Source of the DNA: Luscinia megarhynchos
Lineage: Eukaryota; Chordata; Aves; Passeriformes; Turdidae
Assembly (NCBI GenBank): GCA_034336665.1
Contig: JAPFBE010000003.1
Location: forward strand, 34,198,360-34,262,359
Reading direction: 5' to 3'
Length of the DNA stretch: 64,000 bases
Position numbers and translations under genes: made by a program. How positions within the stretch are numbered: the first letter of the stretch is position 1; every line of letters starts with the position of its first letter. The notes beneath the pieces were generated by a model that did no database searches, was not told the origin of the DNA, and saw only the letters and a list, made by a program, of their open reading frames with translations. Below are positions 11,241 to 23,205 of this stretch, one piece after another.

Positions 11241-14071
11241 GAGCGTTTGCATGAGTAATAGAGCACTAAATAAAGAAGTGTATGCATGTTTTGAGAAACT
11301 ACCTAGCAGGGGGTTGTATGGAGAAGAGAAGAGTGTTGGGGTTTTGTTTCTTTGTTTACTGCTTTTTCCTTTTGTGCTTTGCTGTGCACTTTTCAGTCTG
11401 AAACTGGAAGGGTGGCCAACAGGGAGCTATTCTTCTGCATCAGTAAAGGGCTCCACCACAGTTCTCATTCCTCTGATGCCTTTACCTTCTTCTCTGCAGA
11501 GACCAGTACAGAGCACTGGCAAAGTAAAAAATTCTTGCAGCAGGTTACAGTCATTTCCTGGAGTAATATATGTTCTTCAGAGTATGATTTGTCATTAGAT
11601 ATTTTTTTTGATGACTCTATGCAGGTCTCTGTTAAAGTGAACCTTCAACTGTCAACATTTATTTTATTCCATTCTCTGTATGTTCATTCCTTTCTGTACC
11701 TGTGGAAACCTGCATGAAGTCGTTATGTAAGGTGATATTTATCAAGTGTTTTCTGTCTCTTCCACCCACATTTCTTTATTTGTTGTTGAAATCTCTCTGG
11801 GCATCACAAAGCTGAATAAACTCTCGTTGTATCCCTATGGGCCTATTAATCTCCATATGGATCTTTAAGCTCCATACACATGATGCATACATCAAAACTT
11901 TAACTTTGGCTTGCTGTGCTTGCAAAATCTTCTGGTAAGGCTGTGTTTGTCTGGGCTTCTCCCAGAGTCATACACCCACACCACCATAGACCAGTGGCTC
12001 CTTTCTGTGTGTCTCACCTCAGCCTAGGCTGGTTTGGGGTCTGCTTGTTCTGGAAGACACAACAGTGGATATAAATTTATCTAAACACTAGAGAGAGATT
12101 TTTGACACAAAATGTGTTGTTCAAAAAGGGACCAGACAAAATAATAATCATCATGGTCATCATCATCACCATCTGTAAATTTAACTTGGTCTCTTCTTAT
12201 TCATAACTTAATATTTCTTGGAGTTTGTTCACTCATTTTCTTGATCCTCTTGCTCTGAGATTTCTCAGTATTTATCAATGGCTTAGAATGTTTTGCCCTT
12301 TGTCCTTCCCATAGCCAGCTTGCTTTGACAGCTGCAGCAATTCATTAATCAGTTCCATTGCATGTGGAAAAGAACTACTTTTCTTTCAAACACATCTTAT
12401 TTTTTGGGAGAGAGAAGTACTTGCTTCCTTAGTTTCTCATTTAATGTCTGTGCCAGATGACCTGATAAAGTTGGTTTCTGTCAGGACACAAACCTGTCTC
12501 AGAGCCAGACCAAAAGTCATTTACAGTGAACAGAATGTTTTCCTATTCTGGAGCTTCTTCATGCATCACACATTTTTTTTTTCCCCTCTTCTTTTCTCCA
12601 GGTCCAGTAGTGACTTATTTCAAATTGAACTCTTGAGTTACATATGAAACATATAATCATAAATTGATAAAATGTCCTTTAAAATTTTTAATAGAAAAAA
12701 AAAAACCAAAAAAAAACCTAAGTAAACCTGAAGAAATCATCTTTGTTCCAAACAAAATTAACCTAGGCCCACAAAACACTCTTTCCTAACACTATGTTAA
12801 AGTCAAAAGTTAAATATTCAATTCTACTGCCTCTTGTCACACAAGTGGAATTGCATGGGCAATAAAATTCAAGTCAGGATCATGGCTTTAGAGATGGCCC
12901 TTTTCTCTTTATCTGCTGCCATTGGCAGCCTGTGCAGACACATATATGAGCTATTTGGTCACCCCTTAGTATTTCTAGAGAGCAATTTACTTATTCATTG
13001 CACATATCTACCTGCATATCATCTTCTGTAAGTGCCTCCATTCCTACCTTGAAAGCAGTAACTCTAGGTGAGTGTCTCAGCAACCCCACCTCACATCTCT
13101 ATGGCTTTGCCTTGTAATTCCAAGGTCATACAGATAAAATTATCTGGGATTATATATCTTGGTGATTACACTGGAATCATTATCAAGGACACATTTGCTT
13201 CCACAATTGCAGCAATGGAATTGCATTTCTACCGTAAAATTGGGCTCTGTTAAATGAGATGGTGGCTTTCCACCTTCAAGGTGTTACCAATTTCCACATC
13301 CTACTTTCTGTGTGCACAAATAAAAAAGGATTTTATCATCTCTCCCCTCAAACTCATCTCAGATTTCAACAGCTCTGCTGTGTTTTTTTCCAGTTCATGC
13401 ACCAGCACCTCTGAAAGTTCTTAGACAGCAAATGAGATTACAAATGGAATCCTTTAAAACAATGGCAAGATAAAAGTTACACAGGTATAAGATCTGTTTT
13501 AATTTACAAAGTATGCATGAAATGACAAGCACATTAGTCAGAATAGGGCATATCAATTCAGAAGAACAAGATAAAACCTGGAGAGGGAGAAAATATGATG
13601 TCCAAGACTTGTAGTTTTGCTTACAATTCTACTTTCAGAGACAAATAATTAGAAGTTACTTCCATATATATTTAACATTCAATAGGCTTTTTTTTCCTGT
13701 AAGAAATATAGAAATATTATTTTTTTTCCTCAGAACTATACTGACTTGAGATCTGTCAAGGACATACCTATTACTGAACCTCCCAGGCATGTGTTGAACA
13801 CTCTATTAGTATCAGGAAATGGTGTAAATCTTACAATTAGGATAGTGGCAATGCCAAAGATATTAACTTAATACCTAATTTTAGCATTAAAAAAAATTTA
13901 AAAAGCTTTTATCCCCTAGGAAAAAAGTACCAGACATTGAGAACAAAGAAACAATGTAAGACGTTTGCAAATTTCTCATAATAAGTTTGTAATTGTCATT
14001 TCAAAGAACCACGTTGTTGTCATGGAGTCTGTTCTTGTGCCCTTGTTTCCCAAGGGTCCTGGTTTTAGAAT
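11241..14071. other. AT-rich single-copy DNA, no gene seen
   Basis: Open frames reach 133 codons (11197-11598) but show no domain and overlap a second open frame in another phase, which fits chance. T-rich tracts lie at 12570-12580 and 13726, and A runs at about 12696-12716. Nothing else recognised. Confidence 0.5.
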
Positions 14072-14827
14072 TGTTATGCAGAGAACACTGCTGAGGGGAA
14101 TCACTGGTGCAAGATGGCATGGCAAATTCTATTACAATAAGGATTTAAGGAGCACAGTTGCCTGTCTCAAACACTCTTAAGGTGACAGGAGGACTTTGCC
14201 ATGAGATAAGCCCAGAATGGAGCAATGGGATGCTGCTAACTCAGGGTCTGGTTAGCTCATCCTGGTTAATGCATCCAGACAAAAATTCCCACTGTGGCAA
14301 ACAGTGTAAAGAAGCAACTGTTTATAGTACATATAAGTCAAACAAAGATCACCCTGTTATGGGACAGATGGCATCTGTGACCACCAATGGCCACCAAAGT
14401 CTCCCTGAATATGAATCCTCTGTGGGTACCTGGAACTTGGACTGTAAGAAAAGCCAGCACTGTGGGAACTTGGGATAATAATAGGTGGTACTATTGTCCA
14501 GGTGTTGTCTCAGACCTTGGGGAGGTTAACAAAGCTTAGGGAGAATAATCTATCGCTGATAATGGACACAAAGAATGCAGAATTTATGGACCACAAGGAA
14601 AGCCAACTCTGAAACTGTGCTGAAATCAGCTCTGATGGGTAAAAGGTAATTCTGGCAGGAGGAGATCGTGATGATGGACTCACAGCCCATCAACCCAAGG
14701 AACCCACAGACTCAAAAGAAGAGAAAGACTGAACATATAGACTAGTATTAGAAGTGAGGGAATTGTTTAACCAATAGTATAAGAGAACTGTGTATCCAGT
14801 GAGTCTTAATTCCTGTTTGCTAAGATG

Positions 14828-14835
14828 TATAAATA
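14828..14835 (+). promoter_or_regulatory. TATA box of the LTR
   Basis: TATAAATA lies 180 bp upstream of the LTR's AATAAA, the normal U3/R spacing. It would drive plus-strand transcription if the LTR kept activity. Confidence 0.55.
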
Positions 14836-15007
14836 ATGAAAAGTTTTGAACAGCAATGCAACCCCCCACAACTGCAAAAAAGTGTAAAGAAGGAGCAAGA
14901 GGATGCCTCTGGATCCATGTGTGGTGACCATCTTCTCCTTGCTCCCTCTCTCTGTCTCTCTCTTCTTGTCTATTTCTTTCTATGTCTCTGCCTCACATTC
15001 ATTGTTA

Positions 15008-15013
15008 AATAAA
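15008..15013 (+). terminator. Polyadenylation signal of the LTR
   Basis: AATAAA lies within 'ttaaataaaatccctg', about 82 bp before the LTR terminus. In an LTR this sets the R/U5 boundary. Confidence 0.6.
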
Positions 15014-15095
15014 ATCCCTGTTATTGACTTTGGCATACGATCTTGCTTGAACCTTAATTCTGGCATAGGCATCTTTCACTAATCAAATCGTAACA

Positions 15096-18000
15096 ATTAC
15101 ACAAATTTTTTGGTACCTATTTCCATCACAAACCTTTGTGGTAGGTTTGTAATGGGAGTAGGCCTTATCCCCTGCCAGGCTAGATCTGCTAGGAGAGCCT
15201 TGCATCCAGCAGAAGTTGCTGCTGGAGACCTGACATCCAAACTATCTGCATATCAAGAGCTCTTTTCTTTGGATTAACTCTAATAAGGACCAGTTTGGTC
15301 CTGGTGTCTGATCACTGCCTGGAGAGTGCTTTGGGGTCCTGTTTTGTTTTAGTTTCACCTGAGAATCAGAGCCTAACTACTAAAAATAGTTTCTGGACAA
15401 GAACCAAGGTGCAATAGGCAGGGAAGTTATAAGATTGGCTTCCAAACCTCATTCCAGCCTGAATGGAAGCACTAATGCAGGTGCACCCAGTAAGCCCTGT
15501 ACTCTAAAGCTAACAGCAGACCTCCCCAAACTCCTTGTACAATAAGCTGAGTAAGCTGGTTGTGCTCTTGAGCATTAATTCTGGCTATACCAGCAGCAGT
15601 GCCTCCCCTATGGGAGCAGTGCCTGCAGGGAGAGCACAGAACTGGCATTGAGACATCCAAGAGCAACAGCAGAGTTAAAAATAAATCAGCATTTGGCTGT
15701 TTTGCTGGATCAGTTTTGGTTACATTGTCATCGTTGCTAAGAGGGGATTTTTCAAAGCCATGTGCTGCATGAAAGAGCACTTCACATTCCAGTTTCTCTT
15801 GTGCTCACGGGAGGCACCCCTACACTCTGTCCCAGAGATTTCCAGGCTGGGCTGGTGTCCAGGCTGGACTGGTTCCCAGCACAGTCAAGCCCAGCTTTGG
15901 CCAGTCTGTATGGATTCAGATCTTATGCTCAAATACGGAGCAGGTGAAGAAGGATGTCTTATTTTCTTTTCCTTTTGCACTCAGAAGATCCCCAGAAATT
16001 GATTCAGGACTTAGAACTATTGTAACTCTACTGATGAGAAAGAACAGCTGTTCTTTGAAACACAAATCTATCAGGATCAATATCCTGCTTTACAGTGTTT
16101 CCTTGATAAAACTAAAAGTAAGAATTGCATTAAGCTTAGTTAATATTATTTAGATGACCATAATGCTTATTAATGTACACTAAAAGACATTTACATGCAG
16201 TTTTTTGTTCTATAAAATACTTTTTATCCTGCTGAGAGAAGGAAATCTCAGTTTCCTGAACTGAGATCCTATTGAACTTCCTGTTGGTCCATGAAAAATT
16301 TAGAATTTCTGCTTTTGTTTAAATATAGAAAAGAAATGTAGATCAGAACAGATTTCCCATGAGATCAAAATTCCCCTCTCAGTCCATCTCTAGGCCATAA
16401 TTCTTCTCTCTTTGCTTCCTTACCAATAATGCTCTATTATGTCTGGCTCTGGTGAGAGCTTGCAGAGTGTGCTGAATGCTTCCTCTGTGTTTTATCTATC
16501 TCTCACCTCTATTTCTTTACCTGTACTCTGTATGAATGGTGGTTCATCCTGCAGCCTTTGTAGGTAACAGTAAGAGATCAGGAGGAGCAAAGCTAAGGTC
16601 TAGGGCTGACAGCACTTCAAATGAAAGCTCTGGACTGATTGATTCATCCTCAAACTACCCTTTGTCTTCAAGGACACTCAATTTAGAGGCAACTTTCCTC
16701 CTGTGTGCTATCAGTGGCAGGATCAGGCCACAGACTTTCCAGTGCTTTGAGTAGGGAAATGTCTCCCTGCATTTGTCTGAAAAGTGACAGTAAAACCCAA
16801 GGATGTTGCAGCAATAAAATAATAAATGTTGAGTTTTGATTAGAATGAACATTTTGCATACTTTCTTCTCCAAATTTAGTACACATTTTCAAATGCATTA
16901 TATGCAGCCAAATTCAAGACTTTAGAACATGCCTTTGAAAATGTCTGCTAATGGTGTACTGTAACTCAGTAAAATTTACTCACAGAAACATACATCATAA
17001 ACCTGGTTTGTTCCTTAATAAGGAATGTGCATGTTGAATGAATTTTAATGTGCTGCTTTTACACCAATGATTTATTTTGTTCTAATATCTTGAACTATTG
17101 ATCAAATTGATTTGAGAATGCTGAAAATACTGCATTTTGGAATGCTTATTTATACCTCCATCTTACATAAATTCACAGTCTATTTTAAAGCTATCAATAA
17201 AAATAAGTGATCTGCATCTAATTTTTTTTTTTTTTAAGTAATGGTTGGGTGTGCAATCTATTTCCATCAGGATTATATGCACCTACAAACACTGCTTTTT
17301 TGCTCTCTTTATGGGTTATTTATAGGCAACCAAATCAGTAAGGGATTGAATTATTAGAACAGAAAAAAAAAATTTAAACAGAACAAAAAAGTTTTCTTGC
17401 CTGGACTGAAGCCACACAAATTTTCAGATCATGAGTAGTAGAAGAGGAGAAGAAACAGGATCTGGGTATTCAATCAGGCATTCAGATGCAAAGATGGATC
17501 ATGTCCTCACATTTGGCTTACCCTGCAAAACAACTGTTTCTTAATCTCCCCGTGGTAAAATCTTCATCTAACAGCCCTTCAGCAAATTAGAAAGCATGGT
17601 CTTTGAAGGCAATCCTTCTTTTAATAAAGGAGGCTAAGAAGTGTGCCAGAAGGGACACATAAATGTTGCTGTAATTATCCCATGTAAAAAAAAATGCTGT
17701 TGTCATCTATCAATGTATTTTTATATAAGCAGATGAAAATGCCTGTTAAATTCTCAGCATATTTGAATATTAAGTTGTTGGAGGCATTTCTTTCATGACA
17801 AACAAATATAAAACTTACTATCTGCATCAGCAGTCTAATGTTTCAAAATCTAAGCCTAATACAATATTTAAAATTGCATAAATCTTGGAAATATCTCCCT
17901 AATTTCGTAAAATTAGTTCTATAAATGCTAGAATCCAAACAATGTTAGCTGATCTGCTGGAAAGCTCCAGCAGAAACACGAAGTTGGGAATGTTCACTGT

Positions 18001-19894
18001 GTTACTCAGCAGAGTTGGAAATGAGAAAGTGATTAAGAGTGATGAAGGATGGGAAGGTTTGCATTCAACTCTGCAGCTTTTAACCACTGTGACACTGCAT
18101 ACTCCTGAGACCTTATTCCTTGGAGTAAGTCTCACTCAGTTTAATAGGTACACCAGTAACAAGTGCTGAAACATTTTTTTTTCTTATAAGGACAGGTGTT
18201 CTAGATGATTTTTACTACTAGAAATTACTGGCTGTCTTTTAGCCTGAGAAACATCTGCTTACTGAGAATAAAGATTTTCATACTCTAGTTGCCCTCTGGA
18301 TGAAGCTGTTTCTCTCCATCAGCTGTGCTGGCCAGGGAGATAAGGTTTGCAAATTTGAAGTAGTCTTTGAATTGAGCTCATAAGAAGCTTCACTTTCTAA
18401 TTGCTTTTCCCTGGTTTCGTTTAGCAGAGGCTGTCTTCTGGGACACATTCTTGTTTCTACTTCAGCCTTATGACATAAGCAAATAGGATCTGCACTGCTA
18501 GAAGTACCTCATGCAGCTGTTTACTCATAATATCTATGCACTTGACTGTCTCTAGGCAGTATTAGCTAAGAGGAAGTGTGACTAGAGATGAGACAATAAT
18601 ATTTTATGGGTGATCCAGGAATTCTGCTCTTAATTCTCAAATTAATTAGCTTTGACTGACTTACTCTACGTCCATGATTTGTACATGAATATTCCAAAAC
18701 CCAAGAAAGCAGATTGAAAATAAATAGCAAAATATGGAGGAAATTTACTATTATATTTTAATTAAGGCTATTCAGAATCCAAGTCTATGAAGTATATTTA
18801 ATTATGAACATAAAGGTATGATATGATCAGTGGAGCCAAGCAGCATATTTCAAACCAAATAGTTTTTGGGGCAAAGTTCATCTCACTCACCTGTGACCAC
18901 TGAAAATGCAGATATGTGAGTCAGATCTAAAGGGCTCTCTTTAGCTGCACTAGTCAGTATGAAGAAGTAACAGCTCTAGAGGGCAACTCCTCCCACTGCT
19001 GTAGATATCTGTATGAGAAGAAGATTTTGAGCTTTCTACACAGAGGCTGCAGTGACTAGCTCACATTCAGAAGTTTTAGAAACCTAAGTGAAGGTGTGAC
19101 CAGTGGATAACTTCCAGCAGTGCACACCCATGAGTCCTGAAAGCTGTAATCTGCTAGTGATGAAAGCCAGCAAGCCACAGCTCCAACAGGGGATTTGATC
19201 TCATCCACAGATAATGGAAAGCACAACACAAGAGGCAGAGAAGATTGTGATAAAAATATAAAGTAAGGCACTCGAGATACTCACCAGTGGGGTAGCATTA
19301 CAAATTGTTTAAATAATACCCTTTATTGACATGAACCTCAGGGAGGGTGAAGCCACTCATTCTACAAAGAAGGTGCATTCCTATCTTAAAGTGTAGAAAC
19401 ACAGGGTGTAGCTGATGAAGATAAGATGCAAAACTGTTCATTATCACTCAAAATCTCATTTTTCACTGCTTGTTTCAGATCATAACCTTGGTGGGAACTA
19501 TCAACTGTTGTTGGATTGTAAGTAGAATGGACTGGGGCAATGTGAAGGCAAAATGCTTTTTTTAGATGTTTCTTTGGGAACATTTACTATTTAAATGATC
19601 AGAAACTCAACATTTACTTGATTAGGTGCTCTTTTCTAGGAATGCTTGAGCTGTAAACAGTGCAGTACATGGCAATGCTCCCATAAGCCATTCACAGTGA
19701 TATCCTTGGCCAGGCATTAATTTCTTTCAGCAGGAATCTTCAACAGAATTTCATCTTCTTTTCCACTTAAATTTTAATGATTTGTGCCATGACTACCCAT
19801 TCATATATGGAACTTTCTAACAGATCATTCATTCTATCAAAATTAATCCTATGAAAATGCTGCCAAAACTAAATTTTTTGTGAAGAACAGAAAA
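15096..19894. other. AT-rich single-copy DNA, no gene seen
   Basis: No supported gene or repeat. A 14-base T run lies at 17222-17235. About 16920-17340 is AT-rich with motifs such as TTATTTATA and 'gatcaaattgatttga'; it could be conserved non-coding DNA, but this is not testable here. Frames up to 102 codons (15472-15780, minus) look accidental. Confidence 0.5.
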
Positions 19895-19990
19895 GAATAG
19901 AATAGAATAGAATAGAATAGAATAGAATAGAATAGAATAGAATAGAATAGAATAGAATAGAATAGAATAGAATAGAATAGAATAGAATAG
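19895..19990. repeat. (GAATA)n pentanucleotide array, about 19 units
   Basis: A 96-bp uninterrupted run of the 5-bp unit GAATA. It is pure over its whole length, so it is young or recently expanded and probably length-polymorphic. It ends exactly where a CR1 fragment begins. Confidence 0.96.
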
Positions 19991-20388
19991 ACTTAGAGAA
20001 GGGATTGAGGGAGCTGGACCTGGTTAGCTTGAAGAAAGGAAGGTTCAGGGGTGACCATATTGCTCTCTACAAATACCTGCAAGAAGCTTGAAATGAAGTT
20101 TTTTCTCCCAGGTAATAAGTGACAGGGTGAGAAGGAATGGCCTTAAGTTGTGCCAAGGGAGATTTAGATTGGATATTAGGAAAAATTTCTTCACTGAAAT
20201 GGTGGTCAGGCACAGGAAGAGGCTTCCCAGGAAAGTCATGGAGCCACCATCCTTAGAAGTGTACAAAAAGCAGGTGGATGTGGCATTTGGGGACACAGTT
20301 TAGTGGAGAACATGGTGGTATTGAATTAAGGGTCAAAATTTATGATTTTAGAGGTCTTTTCCAACCTCAACGATTCTATGATTCTATT
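19991..20388 (+). mobile_element. CR1 LINE, 3' end, plus strand
   Basis: This follows the CR1 3' region in order: 'gagggagctggacctggtta', 'taagtgacagggtgagaagg', 'gccttaagttgtgccaaggg', 'ttagattggatattaggaaa', 'gaccctt-like' spacer, 'gaggtcttttccaacctcaa', ending in tandem ATTCTATG/ATTCTATT 8-mers, the CR1 tail. It is 5'-truncated, as most CR1 copies are, and holds no intact frame. The 5' edge abuts the (GAATA)n array. Confidence 0.93.
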
Positions 20389-23142
20389 AATTTTTCTGAT
20401 TTTATTTATAAGTACATTGTCTTCTTCCTTCCCAAAAAAAAAAAAAAAGGTTTATATTTTTCATGTGCAGAACAGAAACGTTTGCAGAGGCACAGATCTA
20501 ATCACAGAGTAGCAAATGGTCCCTAAATTGGCCTCATTGTGACACCAGTGGGGTGGGATGGGACACATGCAGATCTGGACTCCTCGTATTTCAAGTGGAT
20601 GTCCTAAGGGCCTGTGTTTTCAAGAATGCAGAGCAGGTTACAACCTGCTCTTTTATGCTTTTCCAGTCACCCTTTCCCCATTTCCACTGGTGCTGGGGAT
20701 GCTTCAAACAAAACACAGATTTGTTATCTTCACTTTTGGTGAAAAGTGCTCACCTTTTATGTATTTCATATGCCCTCTCCAAGCAATATAGTTACTGTGA
20801 TTCTTCCCCACACTGCAAAGGATTATTCTAGACTGGATTCAGCACCTGGAAATAACACACATGCACAGCTGACAGTATTGCTTGTTTTGCACTTGATATG
20901 AGCAGACAACGGGCAGAAAGCTGAAAAAACTCACAACTGCTCCCTGCTACTTCACTGAACAAAAACAACCAATCAATTCTCAAAAATAAAGTCGAGGGGT
21001 TTTTTCTTACATTATTTCATGCAATGCAGTTGTTTTCCTTTTATCAGAAAGGTGTAAGCATTCAGGATCTAACCCCACAGCCTTTGTGTCTGGTACCATC
21101 AGGTGTGACAGTGATCAGTAACAGACATTTCATGTGACAGGCTAATAGTAAAGTCCACAAAATGGATGTTTTATTTGCTCAGAGGGAAAATGCTTTCTCA
21201 GTTCCAACTGACTGGTATATGTTAATGCCTGAGGCATAAAGATAATGTCCTTCTTTAGGTTTTTGGTTTGGTTTTGGAGCATTCAGCTTGTTTCCTTATC
21301 CAAGATACACACTGTCTCAATCTATGCATCATTCTCTTTGCTTGTGTAAGTTTTTTCATTAGTTTGAAAGATCAAAAACTTACTTATAAAAGTGCATGGA
21401 AATATCTTAGATACCAGAATCTTATTCTAAAGGCAGGATTTATGCAACTGGCATGATCTTTCGTGTCTGGAAGCTGGGAGCCATAAAACATGACAGTCTG
21501 CTGCAGGGATATACTAAGTGTAATACCTAGTAGGGATTATAGACTTGTTGTTCATAGGACACTTCTCTCTGAATATACAGATGAAGCCTCTTTTCTTCCA
21601 TTTTCCTCCCTTTCTGGATAGTATGCACCCAAGGAGATGCCTGGAGAAATCCCTTGGGCTGTATGGGGGGGTCAGGTTTGCAGCCACCCCTGTTGCTTGG
21701 CCAGAGGTTTTGAAAGGAGTGGTAATCCTTTCTATACACAGAGCATGGCCAGTGTCACCCTCTTTGGACAATTATATTTTCATCTAATTTCTCCAGTACT
21801 AAGCCTTTTCAATTCAGTCCGAATTATGTGAACTCACCAAGTTCAAGCCCCAGACAAAACTCAGTGTTAATTTTTGCCCACTTTCAGCCTGCTGTAGCCA
21901 TCCTGAGTTCCCATCTCTGACAGCCTTACTGAAATGGAGAATCACCGCCCAGTCCTCTCTCCTGGCAGCAATCCAATTTGGATCCATAGTAAATATCACA
22001 TTGAACAATCCAGTTAAATCTGTCCATGGGGTGTTAGGAATGGATGTGGGGGTTTAGATAAGTCCTTGCCTTTTGCTCAGGCCTCTGGCAGCAGGCAGTA
22101 CCTACATTTAGAGCACCCCAAAACCCATTCTCATTCACAAGTTCTTTAATAATGGTTTATTTGGTCTATTATAGACTGAGTTATTTATTCAATAGGCATA
22201 AAACTAGCAGACATAAGACTTAAACTAATGCTACACGGGAATAAAGACAAAAAGAGACTACTAGTAGTCTACTACACTTTTTCCATTAAAAATTTAAGAC
22301 CTTCATTGCAAGCAATGAAAATTCCAAGCAAATTCTACAAATATTTTCTGTCATCTTTGCAAGACAGTTTTTTACATAGTTTTCATTGAAGCAACAGAGC
22401 AGAAATATAATTTTAAATTTCATAGCCGTTCATCTCCATTATTTTGTTAATATGCTGTGCCGTTGTCACATCTCCAATCAACCGAAAAATATCCTGAATA
22501 GTTATAAGAGGATCAGCACCTTCCAAAATAATTGCTTGATCAGGTATGAAGTGTCTCTTTCATACAGAGTCTTTACATTAATAGCTGGGTTTAATTAGGC
22601 TGGTTAAAAGTCAGAAAAAATTCGTTCTCAGCATAATAAACTGCTAATTACTAATTGCAAGGAAAAGGTTATGGATAAAGAGGACTTTGGTATTAAGGCA
22701 CATAGCAGAACAACTTCCATTCCCCTCACATTTCCTGAATTTGTTACAAAAAATTGCAAAACTCTTTTCAAGGCTTATTGGTCTCTCTTTCCCTGCACTA
22801 CTCTGAGATAAAGAAGCAGCTTTAATGCCAACAGTGCCATTTGCATTTTTATAGAGGGTGTAGAGGTATTTTAAGGAACATTGCCAAGACACTGAAGATA
22901 GACTCTTAGAATTTCTATTTTTCTGATTTTTTTCATTCAGAAACCAAGTAACAGACACTTCAAAAACTCCTGTAGGAATGATATTTGCAAGCATTATTTG
23001 GGAAGCTGTTTTCATTTCAAAATACTGAGATTTGGGTCTAGAGAATTTCAAAGTATTAATAATTACAGTAGTGAGTGACATGTCCATAACCCATGTTTGT
23101 TTGCATGCCAGTAAGGCACTGACATGGCCTTCCTCCCCCTGT
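20389..23142. other. AT-rich single-copy DNA, no gene seen
   Basis: A 15-base A run lies at 20434-20448. A 16-bp perfect palindrome lies at 22255-22270. The block 22050-22300 contains several 'tttatt' sites and might be a degraded LTR, but no termini were found. The 147-codon minus-strand frame at 22644-23087 has no recognisable domain. Confidence 0.5.
22255..22270. repeat. 16-bp perfect palindrome
   Basis: AGACTACTAGTAGTCT equals its own reverse complement. The next base on each side breaks the symmetry. No function is claimed. Confidence 0.9.
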
Positions 23143-23205
23143 GGGATAATTCAGGCTGGAAGGGGCCTCAGGAGGTGTCTAGTGTAGTTGGATCCCGAGC
23201 ATTTA
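23143..23205 (-). mobile_element. Short CR1 3'-tail remnant (tentative)
   Basis: The text 'ataattcaggctggaagggg' followed by 'cctcaggaggtgtctagtg' matches the antisense start of a CR1 3' end (normally leading to 'tctagtccaaccc'). Similarity is lost after about 60 bp, so this is a small, old piece. Confidence 0.45.

Larger units (their letters stand above)
14072..15095 (+). mobile_element. Endogenous retrovirus LTR (probably solo), plus strand
   Basis: The 3' half is a good LTR. It has a TATA box (TATAAATA, 14828-14835), then a pyrimidine-rich stretch (about 14936-14995), a polyadenylation signal AATAAA (15008-15013) and a terminus ending 'cgtaaca' at 15095. The closing layout of 'cttgaaccttaattctggca', 'ggcatctttcactaatcaaa' and then TAACA is typical of avian ERVL-like LTRs. 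The start at TGTTATG (14072) was chosen because it gives TGTTA...TAACA inverted termini; it is less certain, and a clean target duplication was not found. No primer-binding site or gag/pol sequence follows. Known avian LTRs of about 1 kb fit this length. Confidence 0.62.

Noticed and set aside
22030..22620. Possible minus-strand LTR
   Set aside because: Several 'tttatt' sites only; no termini or family resemblance.
22644..23087. 147-codon minus-strand open frame
   Set aside because: No recognisable domain. A/T-rich composition without a coding pattern; fits chance.
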